Notes: generated by a model from the letters alone, not told the origin. DNA of 12,504 bases from Bacteroidota bacterium (GCA_030691295.1 JAUYEQ010000445.1:1-12504), one strand, 5' to 3'. Positions 1-7,415 are shown, counted from the stretch's first letter. Made by a program: numbers and translations.

Positions 1-130
1 AGATATTAGCGAAGATAAGTACCCGAAAATAGGCCTATCCTGAAGCAAACCACAAAAATTCAATTAAAAACACTACATCGACTACATCAAGTGAACCCAG
101 AAGGGAAACTGAATTTGGTAATCGCTCAAT
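1..130. other. Sequence downstream of the DUF5686 stop codon, probable decayed 3' end of that gene
   Basis: No independent gene is visible here. Read on the minus strand in the frame of the DUF5686 gene, the sequence after the TAA at 131-133 is open for 31 codons, up to a TAG at 35-37, and then open again to the window edge. The first segment is rich in hydrophobic residues (for example SLDVVDVVFLIEFLWF), as expected for barrel strands. I see no clear intrinsic terminator. Confidence 0.35.
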
Positions 131-2629
131 TTAGGTAATAAACAGTTTTTCCGAAATTGACGCGTTTCTAATCAATGGCAATTGCTTTACAATCAATCGT
201 CGCGATTGCAATTCGGCATGAACTTCAGCAAACTGTTTCCCTGTTGAATACTGATAAAAAGGCAGCAGTCTGAAACTATTGTCGTAAGGCGAAAACAGGA
301 ACCCGGTTGACTGAGTATTGAAATGCTGAAAATCTTCGAAATACAGACGGTTGCTGTTCAGGAATTTACCAGCATTTGCCCGATAAGAAAATTGATCGGA
401 AATGCCGAAATTAATCTTCTGCCTGATGCCAAGCTGCAACAGATCGTAACGGGAATCGCTTCCGAAAACACCCGAAAAAGCTCCCCTGTATACCAGAGAA
501 TAGGTCGGAAATTTGCTTTCGGCATACACTTTTGTATTGTTCCTGATGCGGTAACGGTGGTGCGGAGTATATTCCAACACAAAACGGCTGACAAACGACT
601 GGTGATTTCCAAGTTGCCAGAGTTCAAGCAAATTGTTTTCAGGAACATTGGGCTTTATTTCCTTGTCAGCATATTTGATGAACGAATAACTGGAATGATT
701 TGCCAACTGACTGTTGTCGCTGTATTCAATCGTTGCATTCAGGTTCAGTCCGTTGGCGAGGTCGCGGCTGGCTGTGAATTGCAAAAAATCGCGCCGGTAA
801 AAACGTCTGTAATTCTCCTCAAGCCAGACAGTATAAAAATTGTTGGTCATGGCCGGCAATCCCGAAAACCGGTTAAAATCTTCGGTGGTCGATCCAACAC
901 TGACCGAAATCCACGAGTTTGTCAATCCGTTCAATCGCTGGCTGTAGGAAAACGACGCATCCAGCTTTTTACGTCCAAAGGCATACGCAAAATGTGGAAC
1001 AAGGCGCAATGAATGGCCGGCACTGTCAGATATGGAATAACTGAAAGGCAGTTCAAGCCGCAAGCCGTCAACCGAATTAAATGAAAGCGAAGTCGGATCT
1101 GTCAGCTTTGGGATCGATAAGTATTCTGATTTTCTGATCGAATCAACCGAATAGTTGTAAGTTTTCCCAAAAAGCAACTGTTTGATTTTAAATTTACGGC
1201 GCGAATCGCGCACCGAATCTTTGTATTCAGGAGTTGAAGAAACCAGCAGAAATGAATCTTTCTTGGAAAAACTTATTTTTTCCTTGTCGGTTAACGGAAT
1301 AGGCCGCAACGTTTGCCAATAAGCGGTATCGTTGTTTACCTGTTTCTGGCTCACCTGAAAACTCGATTTAATTTCAAGCGGTTCGGGCGGACTGTTGCGT
1401 TTGGCTTCTGTTTCAATCAGGCGGCTTAATTTCACGGTTTCGCGGTTGCTCAGTTCCTGCTTTTCCATCAGTTCCGCAATCCGCTTTTGTTCCTTCGAAT
1501 TTGTTTCGCGTTGCTGTTCAACTTGCCTGATTTCTTCGGCAATCTTGTTAAAAATCTGTTGTTCCTGAATTTGCTGATTTTTTTGTTTTTCAATAAATGA
1601 ATGATCCAAAGCCGGATTTAGCGTGGTTTTGTATTCGCTGATGGAAGCCACATATTTGTATTTCATTTTCAGCCCAAGTCCCGAAAAATCCATGTCGAAA
1701 TCGAGGCTCACCGGCATCCAGGTATTTTTATTCACTTCGGCATACATTTGATGAACTTTCACATTGGTCATCGTTACATGCATGTTCAAATCAGCCGAAT
1801 GGATGTTCCAGAATCCGTCGGCAATGTAAATGTATCCTGAAAATACATCGTTGCCCTTAATTTTTGGGACCACCTTTATTTTATTGATGGTTCTTCCCTG
1901 ATCTTCAAAAACACCTTCAAGTCTGAAATTATAAACCTTAAGGGCGCTTTTCCCAACCGGCGAAACGATTCCGTATTTGTCGGCATCGTACAAATTATTG
2001 GTAATCATTCCCATTGGCGAGGTATTGTTTTGCTGACCCGACGAGCGCATGGCCAGCACCTTTTGATTCACTTTATCCGGAAGCTCAAAATCAATCTGGT
2101 TGAGCGTTTCCATCACAAAAGGTTCATTAACTTTCACATTACCTTTTTTCATTTGCTTTTTCAGCACAAAAGGAATTTTTTCGAACACTCCTGAACCTTT
2201 CAGATACACTTTACACGAATATTTCGAAACCTGTTTCTGGTAATACGGAGCCAAAGCAATCGCCCTGCGCATAATATAATAGGCAGGGTCTTCGCCCGAA
2301 GCCAGCACTTTTATCTCCGGAATGCGGTAATCCTGCGTAATCAGCCGGATGTTGATTTCCTGAAACGTTTTCCCTGTAGTCAGCGCCACCGTTTGGGTTT
2401 GATAACCCAGGTATTGAAACAGTATGTCCCATTTCCCCTCCGGAAGTTTTAATTCATAGTTTCCATCGATATTTGAAGTAGTGCCGGTTGACAACTGCGG
2501 AATATAAATATTCGCAAACGGAACCGCCTCGTTTTGCTCATTGGTAATACGACCACGAATACCCTGTGAAAATGCAGCAAATGATGAAATACACAGAAAA
2601 ATAAAGAGAAGTAAAATTCGAAAAATCAT
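131..2629 (-). CDS. DUF5686 family outer-membrane protein with carboxypeptidase-regulatory-like N-terminal domain
   Basis: An 832-residue protein from ATG at 2629. An upstream TTG start at 2659 would be possible but overlaps a promoter-like element. Residues 1-22 form a signal peptide (MIFRILLLFIFLCISSFAAF then SQ). About residues 23-100 are a carboxypeptidase-regulatory-like beta-sandwich (GIRGRITNEQNEAVPFANIY, then STGTTSNIDGNYEL and YLGYQTQ), the domain that precedes many Bacteroidota outer-membrane receptors. The DUF5686 region follows, with a charged Q/E/K-rich segment at about 346-411 that looks like a coiled coil. The C-terminal third has alternating aromatic/polar strands typical of an outer-membrane beta-barrel. 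Function is unknown; an outer-membrane location is inferred. From recalled homologues, the protein stops soon after the PLIRN motif, where the family normally has roughly 70 more residues ending in barrel strands, so it may be C-terminally truncated. Family assignment is firm, truncation tentative. Confidence 0.85.
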   Translation of the reverse strand: MIFRILLLFIFLCISSFAAFSQGIRGRITNEQNEAVPFANIYIPQLSTGTTSNIDGNYELKLPEGKWDILFQYLGYQTQTVALTTGKTFQEINIRLITQDYRIPEIKVLASGEDPAYYIMRRAIALAPYYQKQVSKYSCKVYLKGSGVFEKIPFVLKKQMKKGNVKVNEPFVMETLNQIDFELPDKVNQKVLAMRSSGQQNNTSPMGMITNNLYDADKYGIVSPVGKSALKVYNFRLEGVFEDQGRTINKIKVVPKIKGNDVFSGYIYIADGFWNIHSADLNMHVTMTNVKVHQMYAEVNKNTWMPVSLDFDMDFSGLGLKMKYKYVASISEYKTTLNPALDHSFIEKQKNQQIQEQQIFNKIAEEIRQVEQQRETNSKEQKRIAELMEKQELSNRETVKLSRLIETEAKRNSPPEPLEIKSSFQVSQKQVNNDTAYWQTLRPIPLTDKEKISFSKKDSFLLVSSTPEYKDSVRDSRRKFKIKQLLFGKTYNYSVDSIRKSEYLSIPKLTDPTSLSFNSVDGLRLELPFSYSISDSAGHSLRLVPHFAYAFGRKKLDASFSYSQRLNGLTNSWISVSVGSTTEDFNRFSGLPAMTNNFYTVWLEENYRRFYRRDFLQFTASRDLANGLNLNATIEYSDNSQLANHSSYSFIKYADKEIKPNVPENNLLELWQLGNHQSFVSRFVLEYTPHHRYRIRNNTKVYAESKFPTYSLVYRGAFSGVFGSDSRYDLLQLGIRQKINFGISDQFSYRANAGKFLNSNRLYFEDFQHFNTQSTGFLFSPYDNSFRLLPFYQYSTGKQFAEVHAELQSRRLIVKQLPLIRNASISEKLFIT

Positions 2630-2656
2630 GCGCAATTGGTTTTGGGATCTGATGAA

Positions 2657-2664
2657 CAAAAATA
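2657..2664 (-). promoter_or_regulatory. Candidate -7 element (TATTTTTG) for the DUF5686 gene
   Basis: On the minus strand 2664-2657 reads TATTTTTG, a full match to the Bacteroidota -7 consensus TAnnTTTG. It sits about 28 bp before the ATG at 2629, giving a short leader. I find no well-spaced -33 TTTG; the nearest TTTG (2695-2692) is too far upstream. The position supports ATG 2629 over the TTG start at 2659. Confidence 0.45.
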
Positions 2665-2787
2665 ACGGAAATTTTATCGGTTAAGTACGTTCAAAAGTTA
2701 AAGAGGGTTAAGTTAAATTAAAATAGGAGATTTGGGTTCATCTAATAAGGCTGTTATTTTCAAATGACTTATTTTTTAGCATCCCCG

Positions 2788-2820
2788 TTGCCGGTTAATT
2801 AATATAAAGACCTATTTTTG
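2788..2820 (+). promoter_or_regulatory. Candidate promoter upstream of the remnant and the BRO gene
   Basis: TATTTTTG at 2813-2820 matches TAnnTTTG in full. A TTG at 2788-2790 lies 22 bp before it, slightly longer than the usual spacing to the -33 element. The ATG of the remnant (2840) lies 20 bp downstream and the BRO start 126 bp downstream. The rest of the 2630-2787 gap is AT-rich and holds no gene that I can see. Confidence 0.45.
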
Positions 2821-2839
2821 AAAAAAAACAATTTTCCAC

Positions 2840-2933
2840 ATGACTTTTAGAAACCGCCAAACGTGCGGTAGAAATAGCCATTGAGCAAGACGAAGAAGCT
2901 GCGATGCGGTATATCGAAGAACAAAGTAATTAG
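2840..2933 (+). pseudogene. Remnant of a small or internally deleted gene
   Basis: From 2844 to the TAG at 2931-2933 one frame reads as a convincing protein tail, LLETAKRAVEIAIEQDEEAA then MRYIEEQSN, with alternating charged and aliphatic residues of an amphipathic helix. It has no start codon: TGA at 2841-2843 precedes it in frame. An ATG at 2840 sits a proper distance from the promoter at 2813-2820 but is in another frame and meets a stop after 14 codons. The simplest reading is that a start region and the last 28 codons of a gene were joined by an internal deletion. The parent gene is not recognised. It ends 12 bp before the BRO gene, so the two were probably one transcript. Confidence 0.4.
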
Positions 2934-2945
2934 TCAGGATTAGCT

Positions 2946-3788
2946 ATGACCAAGGAAACAGCCATCAAATTATTTGAGCAAAAACAAGTTCGCTCAATCT
3001 GGAACGACAAAGAAGAAAAGTGGTACTTTTCGATCGTTGATATAGTCGGAATACTTTCTGAAAGTGTTGATCAGCAAGCATATTGGCGAAAGCTTAAACA
3101 AAGGCTAAAAGAGGAAGGAAATGAAACCGTGACGAACTGTCACGCTTTGAAAATGATGGCTGCTGATGGAAAAATGCGATTGACTGATGTTGCCGACACT
3201 CAGCAGTTATTCCGTCTTATTCAATCAATTCCTTCACCCAAAGCAGAGCCCTTTAAATTATGGCTTGCACAAGTGGGCAGTGAGCGCATCGACGAAATTG
3301 AAGACCCCGAAATTGGGTTCGATCGCCTGATGGAAACTTATTTACGAAAGGGCTATTCAAAAGAATGGATAAACCAACGTTTGAAAAGCATTGAAATTCG
3401 GAAAGAACTTACCGATGAATGGGAAACCCGTAATGTGAAAAAGGGGCAGAAATTTGCGATTCTTACAGATGAGATTACAAAAGCATGGAGTGGGTTAACT
3501 ACCAAACAATACAAAAACTACAAAGATCTGAAAAAAGAAAATCTACGCGACCACATGACCAACCTTGAGTTAGTCCTTAATATGCTCGCAGAGGCATCCA
3601 CAACTGAGATATCGAAAGATAAAAAACCAAAAACATTTAACGAGAACAAAATTGTTGCTAAAAAAGGAGGTAATGTCGCAAAAGCAGCTCGGTTACAACT
3701 CGAAAACACAACAGGAAAAAAAGTGGTAACAAAACTAAATGCTAAACAAATAGAACAAAAAAAGAACAAAGAGATTGATGAAAAATAG
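2946..3788 (+). CDS. BRO-N domain protein, DinD-like
   Basis: A 280-residue, probably cytoplasmic protein. Residues about 5-115 match the BRO N-terminal domain: IRSIW-type opening (VRSIWNDKEEKWYFSIVDIV), then YWRKLKQRLKEEG, and LRFLNLP-like FRLIQSIPSPKAEPFKLWLA. This domain is found in phage antirepressors, baculovirus BRO proteins and bacterial DinD-type proteins and is generally thought to bind DNA. The C-terminal part (GGNVAKAARLQLENTTGKKV near residues 240-260, then a lysine-rich tail) resembles what I recall of DNA-damage-inducible protein D, and the length also fits. No LexA-like box was identified upstream. ATG 2946 is the first start in frame. Its 3' end is 16 bp from the convergent PAS gene with no clear terminator between. 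The adjoining gene remnant suggests a rearranged locus. DNA-damage function is inference. Confidence 0.8.
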   Translation: MTKETAIKLFEQKQVRSIWNDKEEKWYFSIVDIVGILSESVDQQAYWRKLKQRLKEEGNETVTNCHALKMMAADGKMRLTDVADTQQLFRLIQSIPSPKAEPFKLWLAQVGSERIDEIEDPEIGFDRLMETYLRKGYSKEWINQRLKSIEIRKELTDEWETRNVKKGQKFAILTDEITKAWSGLTTKQYKNYKDLKKENLRDHMTNLELVLNMLAEASTTEISKDKKPKTFNENKIVAKKGGNVAKAARLQLENTTGKKVVTKLNAKQIEQKKNKEIDEK

Positions 3789-3804
3789 CATATCCAATGC
3801 TCAT

Positions 3805-4137
3805 TCAACCCCTTTTATAATGCGGCAGTTCCATCGGTACTTCAAACGAAATTTCAATCACACCTTTAAATTCGCCGTCTTCCATCCAGGGAGTCTGGTG
3901 AATCATTTTACGGATGCCATTTTTCCCGGTAGTATATGAATTCGAAAATGGTTCGGCGAGCATCCTCAATAACATGGTTTTTGCCGGTTCCGGATGGCAG
4001 TCAATCAGGCTTTTCCCCAACAATTCTCCTTCTTCAGTTTTTGCAAATTGTTTCTTCGATAAATCATTCATGTAAACCACAATTCCTTCGCGGTCGCAAA
4101 CTGTGATTGCGCCTAAAAACCCATCTGTCCAGTTCAT
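3805..4137 (-). CDS. Stand-alone PAS domain protein, DUF438 C-terminal type
   Basis: A 110-residue protein consisting of one PAS fold. The opening FLGAITVCDREGIVVYMND, then GKSLIDCHPEP and IHQTPWMEDGEFKGVIEISF, closely resembles the PAS module found at the C-terminus of DUF438 proteins, where it follows a hemerythrin-like domain. Here no other domain is attached, and there is no signal peptide or membrane segment, so it is likely a cytoplasmic sensor or interaction module. The ligand cannot be told from sequence. The start is 3 bp after the stop of the upstream helical-repeat/GH16-like gene on the same strand, so co-transcription and coupled translation are likely. No kinase or diguanylate-cyclase partner is visible in the window. 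Confidence 0.8.
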   Translation of the reverse strand: MNWTDGFLGAITVCDREGIVVYMNDLSKKQFAKTEEGELLGKSLIDCHPEPAKTMLLRMLAEPFSNSYTTGKNGIRKMIHQTPWMEDGEFKGVIEISFEVPMELPHYKRG

Positions 4138-4140
4138 AGT

Positions 4141-5568
4141 CTAATTGTGTTGATAAAATCGAACCCAGTCAATTTCGAAGCAGTGCGGCAAATTACTGAC
4201 AGGTTCATCAACCACAATGGACGCAGCGTTCAGGTGCATTTTTAATGCAGGTATATTATGGCTCACTGTCAGCATTTCGCGCCCGTTGATTGACCAAACC
4301 AACGAATGTGCCGACCATTCGAGCCTGAAAATATAGAATTCCCCATTTTTAAGTCCTGAAATACTCTCGCACGCTTCATGGATACCGTCAGCGGTTTTTG
4401 AAAGCATTCCGAGCCGGTTTTTTGCTCCCATTTCAACCAGATTTATTTGTGGCGAACTTTCTTCTCCCAATAAATAAACGGCATCAACCAAATTGCGTGA
4501 TGATGTATATCTCACCTTGGCTTCCAGTATTCCGTATTTCCACCATTCTGCGCCGGCAGTAGAAACGATGCCCGAAGTGTAATCGAATTCCTGCTCAACA
4601 AATCCAAACGGAATCCGCCATTGCATCCCCTTTGCTTTTTCTTTGCACACTTCTATTTTTAACGATTTACCTGCAAAAACATTTTTCCCATCGGTAAAGG
4701 CATGTAAATCTCCAATTTGTGAAAAATTCTGACCCAATGACTGCCTTGCCCAATGCGATTTAGTCATCCATTTTTGAGTGTCAAGCTTTCCTGATTCAAA
4801 ACGATCCTCAAAAACCAATTTCCATTTCCTGAAAAAATCGAACGAGGTGGAATTTTTATATTTCAGAAAATTAACGACTTGTGGCAATTTCTGTAATTCA
4901 GCGAATCGTTTTTCATTTGCTGCATCGTCCGTCTTTTCCCATTTTTGCTTGTCTTCAAGGTACGCAACCCTTGCCATAAATTCCTTAGAACCAATTATTT
5001 TCTGAAGTTCTTCAAAACGTTTACGCTCCGGTGAATCAATCATCAATTCATAATTGATATAGGCCGATGATTTTCTGAATTTTTTGAAGAATGTAATATC
5101 TTCCGAATCATTGATCTTTTGAAATTCAGCATACAAGGCATATTCCTCCGATTGCTTGTCCTTTTTCTTCAGGGCAGCCAGCGAATGCATATCAACAGCA
5201 GCTTTTAACTCCCGGTATTTTTTCTTCATTTCAGAATTCAATATCGTCTCAAATCTTTTTAATTCATTCGATTTCAACATTGAATAAAACCTTTTAAGGC
5301 GACTGTTTCTCTCCAGCTTTTTTAATTCCTTCAACTGGGCTTCTTCCACGCTGCCCTTGAGCATCAAATGCTGAAGTTCATTTTTTTTCTGCTTGAAAGT
5401 GGGCGAATTCACCAACAATGCAAGTTCATGATATTCCTTATGCTCACTTGACTTTTCAAACTCGCAGAAAAGTTGATAGTCTGCCAGCAGTAATTCATGG
5501 GCAGCTTCTATTTTTGCGGTTGACTTAATTAATCCGAAGGTACTGGCAATAAACAGTTTAAATGACAT
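4141..5568 (-). CDS. Helical-repeat protein with C-terminal degenerate GH16-like domain
   Basis: A 475-residue protein from ATG 5568. An in-frame ATG at 5622 adds 18 residues but runs into a promoter-like element. Residues about 20-245 are highly charged and helical, with a loosely recurring unit of the form [YF]xELxxLxxSxxF (EYHELALLVNSPTF, RFEELQKIIGSKEF, RFAELQKLPQVVNF). Residues about 248-475 match the GH16/laminarinase jelly roll: KLVFEDRFESGKLDTQKW, YTSGIVSTAGAEWWKYGILEA, the strand carrying the active site, LEWSAHSLVWSINGREM, and a closing FEIDWVRFYQ. The GH16 catalytic motif E-I-D-x-x-E reads Q374-I-N376-L-V-E379, so the nucleophile and the assisting aspartate are replaced by their amides. 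The protein is therefore probably not a glycosidase and may be a carbohydrate-binding or structural module. No clear Sec signal is seen, unlike secreted GH16 enzymes. It is coupled to the PAS gene 3 bp downstream. Confidence 0.8.
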   Translation of the reverse strand: MSFKLFIASTFGLIKSTAKIEAAHELLLADYQLFCEFEKSSEHKEYHELALLVNSPTFKQKKNELQHLMLKGSVEEAQLKELKKLERNSRLKRFYSMLKSNELKRFETILNSEMKKKYRELKAAVDMHSLAALKKKDKQSEEYALYAEFQKINDSEDITFFKKFRKSSAYINYELMIDSPERKRFEELQKIIGSKEFMARVAYLEDKQKWEKTDDAANEKRFAELQKLPQVVNFLKYKNSTSFDFFRKWKLVFEDRFESGKLDTQKWMTKSHWARQSLGQNFSQIGDLHAFTDGKNVFAGKSLKIEVCKEKAKGMQWRIPFGFVEQEFDYTSGIVSTAGAEWWKYGILEAKVRYTSSRNLVDAVYLLGEESSPQINLVEMGAKNRLGMLSKTADGIHEACESISGLKNGEFYIFRLEWSAHSLVWSINGREMLTVSHNIPALKMHLNAASIVVDEPVSNLPHCFEIDWVRFYQHN

Positions 5569-5610
5569 AGTCAGTTTTTTTTGATCTGAAATTCGAGATT
5601 CTAAAAATAG

Positions 5611-5618
5611 CAAATAAA
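5611..5618 (-). promoter_or_regulatory. Weak candidate -7 element for the helical-repeat/GH16-like gene
   Basis: On the minus strand 5618-5611 reads TTTATTTG, seven of eight matches to TAnnTTTG, about 43 bp before ATG 5568. No good -33 element accompanies it. The 134-bp divergent gap 5569-5702 must also hold the promoter for the C26-like gene, for which I found no convincing element. Confidence 0.25.
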
Positions 5619-5702
5619 ACAAACATCACGACTTTTTTCGATGTTTGGTTGAAAAACGGTATTTTCACAAAAAAATTATAATAGTTAGCAAATTATATAC
5701 AC

Positions 5703-6827
5703 ATGAAAAACTTCGGAAGATTGGTATTTACGCTGGTTTTAGCAATTTCAATAAACCTGGGATTCGCTCAGAATTTTCTGGAAAATGAGCTAAATCAAAA
5801 TAAGACTTACATTTTGTTGGCGCATCCAACGGTACAGAATATAGAAACCATTCATTTTATGCTGAATAACAATATATTGCTTCTTTCGGATGTCGAATTT
5901 GTTGGTGTTTATTCCGCAGCCGAAAGTTACGATTACAGCAAATCCATTGCGCTGATCGAAAAACCTGAAATGAACCGGTTTCATCTGCAGAAAATCAATG
6001 GTGATGAAAATCAATCAAAAATTTATAAGCAAAACGACTGGACAATAATATTCAAACAACTATTCGATCATTCAGCAGGAATTTTCTTTTTTGGCGGCCC
6101 CGACATTCAGCCCGAATTATACGAACAAAAGAATCTTTACTCGGTAGTTACCGATCCAAACCGGCATTTGTTTGAACTGAGTTTTCTGTTTCACCTGCTG
6201 GGCGGAAAACAAAATGCATCGTTTATTCCCTTTCTGAATGAAAAACCCGGCTATTTTGTAACCGGATTTTGCCTTGGTTTGCAAAGCATGAATGTCGCTT
6301 CCGGAGGAACGCTTACTCAGGATATTCCGGCACAAACCTATAAAAAGATGAATACCGAAGAAACCCTGAAACTAAAAAAAGACCAGTTGCACCGCAATTA
6401 TTGGCAGGAGATTTCGCCTGATACAATGTTGATGGGTATTAATTTTCATCCCATTCAATATACAGCCCATCCTTTTTTCCTGAAAAAGGTAAAAGCAAAT
6501 AAAAAAGTGAGTCCGGTTGTTCTTAGCAGTCACCATCAGTCGATTGAAGAACTTGGCAAAGACCTGATTGTTACCGCAACCTCTATGGACGGACAAGTAA
6601 TTGAAGGCATTCAGCACCGCCTCTACCCGAATGTGTTTGCTGTTCAGTTTCACCCTGAAGTTCCGGCTCTATACAAAGAAGGCAAAAAGCTAAAATACGC
6701 CCCTACTGATACCCCAAAATCTTACTACGAAATCATTTCAGAAGAAGGTCGCGAATTTCACCGAAAATACTGGGAAGCCATTTCAAAGGCAATCAAATCT
6801 TCCATCAGATTGCAGAAAATGAAGTGA
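5703..6827 (+). CDS. Exported class I glutamine amidotransferase-like hydrolase (peptidase C26 / gamma-glutamyl hydrolase-like)
   Basis: A 374-residue protein. Residues 1-22 form a signal peptide (MKNFGRLVFTLVLAISINLG then FAQ), so it is likely periplasmic or surface-exposed. The rest is a class I GATase fold of the C26 type: FFFGGPDIQPELY (about 128-140), the nucleophile elbow GFCLGLQSMNVASGGTLTQDIP with Cys190, SSHHQSIE (275-282), and AVQFHPE with His317 and Glu319 completing the Cys-His-Glu triad. C26 enzymes cleave gamma-glutamyl bonds, for example in gamma-glutamyl-GABA or folylpolyglutamate, usually in the cytosol, so an exported member is notable. All triad residues are present, so it is probably active; the substrate is unknown. 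It is divergent from the GH16-like gene and has about 70 bp before the toxin-antitoxin pair. Confidence 0.8.
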   Translation: MKNFGRLVFTLVLAISINLGFAQNFLENELNQNKTYILLAHPTVQNIETIHFMLNNNILLLSDVEFVGVYSAAESYDYSKSIALIEKPEMNRFHLQKINGDENQSKIYKQNDWTIIFKQLFDHSAGIFFFGGPDIQPELYEQKNLYSVVTDPNRHLFELSFLFHLLGGKQNASFIPFLNEKPGYFVTGFCLGLQSMNVASGGTLTQDIPAQTYKKMNTEETLKLKKDQLHRNYWQEISPDTMLMGINFHPIQYTAHPFFLKKVKANKKVSPVVLSSHHQSIEELGKDLIVTATSMDGQVIEGIQHRLYPNVFAVQFHPEVPALYKEGKKLKYAPTDTPKSYYEIISEEGREFHRKYWEAISKAIKSSIRLQKMK

Positions 6828-6897
6828 TCAATCAAGAAGATGAATAATTCTCGTCAGAAAAATTTAACTATTTTTACAAAAATAAAAAGTCAAAGTG

Positions 6898-7113
6898 ATG
6901 AAGAATTTTACGGTTACAATACCTGACAATAAAGAAAATATTTTCATTGAGATGATGAAAAGCATTTCATTCGTTCAAAAAATTCAAGCATCAAATGACA
7001 TTGACATTTCCGAAGAACAAAAGGAAATAGTCCGCAACCGAATACAAAGAATGGAAGACAATCCGGAAAGTTGTTTGAGTTGGGAAGATATTGAACGAAA
7101 AATAAAACTATAA
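6898..7113 (+). CDS. Probable antitoxin of a type II toxin-antitoxin pair
   Basis: A 71-residue acidic protein beginning MKNFTVTIPDNKENIFIEMM. ATG 6898 is preferred over the immediately preceding in-frame GTG at 6895. The N-terminal beta-strand motif (FTVTIPD) suits a DNA-binding and dimerising antitoxin half. The C-terminal charged helix, with DISEEQKEIVRNRIQRMED and a final SWEDIERKIKL, suits a toxin-wrapping half. I recognise the type, common next to RelE/ParE genes in Bacteroidota, but not a named family. Its stop is 2 bp before the toxin start. The leader has a 7-bp inverted repeat (6869-6875 with 6878-6884), a possible but weak autoregulatory site. Confidence 0.65.
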   Translation: MKNFTVTIPDNKENIFIEMMKSISFVQKIQASNDIDISEEQKEIVRNRIQRMEDNPESCLSWEDIERKIKL

Positions 7114-7115
7114 CC

Positions 7116-7415
7116 GTGCCTTTTAAAATCATTTATGCCTCGGAAGTTTACGATGATTTACAACAGGCAATTGATTTCTACAACTCCAGGCAGAAAGGTT
7201 TGGGAACTCGTTTCCTTAAAACCGTTAAAATTCAAATATCAAAAATAAAATCAAATGCTTTTGGCTTTCAGGTACGTTACAATGACGTACGATGTTTACC
7301 CCTGACCAAATTCCCATACACCATTCATTACAGGCCATTTCCAGAAACAAACACTATTAAAATAATTGCAATATTTTGCGATTACCTTGATCCGGAAACA
7401 TGGGACGGTCGTTGA
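7116..7415 (+). CDS. RelE/ParE family toxin
   Basis: A 99-residue basic protein starting from GTG at 7116; no ATG lies close by in frame. It shows the RelE/ParE superfamily layout: an N-terminal strand (FKIIYASEVYDDL), two helices (DLQQAIDFYNSRQKGLGTRF) and a sheet with RYNDVRCLPLTKFPYTIHYR and KIIAIFCDYLDPETW. RelE members cleave ribosome-bound mRNA and ParE members poison DNA gyrase; the sequence alone does not decide which. The 2-bp gap from the antitoxin and the GTG start fit translational coupling, with the toxin made at a lower level. Confidence 0.8.
   Translation: MPFKIIYASEVYDDLQQAIDFYNSRQKGLGTRFLKTVKIQISKIKSNAFGFQVRYNDVRCLPLTKFPYTIHYRPFPETNTIKIIAIFCDYLDPETWDGR

Noticed and set aside
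323..1012. A 229-codon plus-strand open frame inside the DUF5686 gene
   Set aside because: It is antisense to a clearly recognisable outer-membrane protein and its translation has no domain character; it is an antisense shadow frame.
2630..2659. TTG start at 2659 adding ten residues to the DUF5686 protein
   Set aside because: The extension precedes a textbook signal peptide starting at ATG 2629 and overlaps a TATTTTTG promoter element.
5569..5622. ATG at 5622 as the start of the helical-repeat/GH16-like protein
   Set aside because: The 18 added residues overlap a possible promoter element and do not form a credible signal peptide; ATG 5568 is preferred, with moderate certainty.
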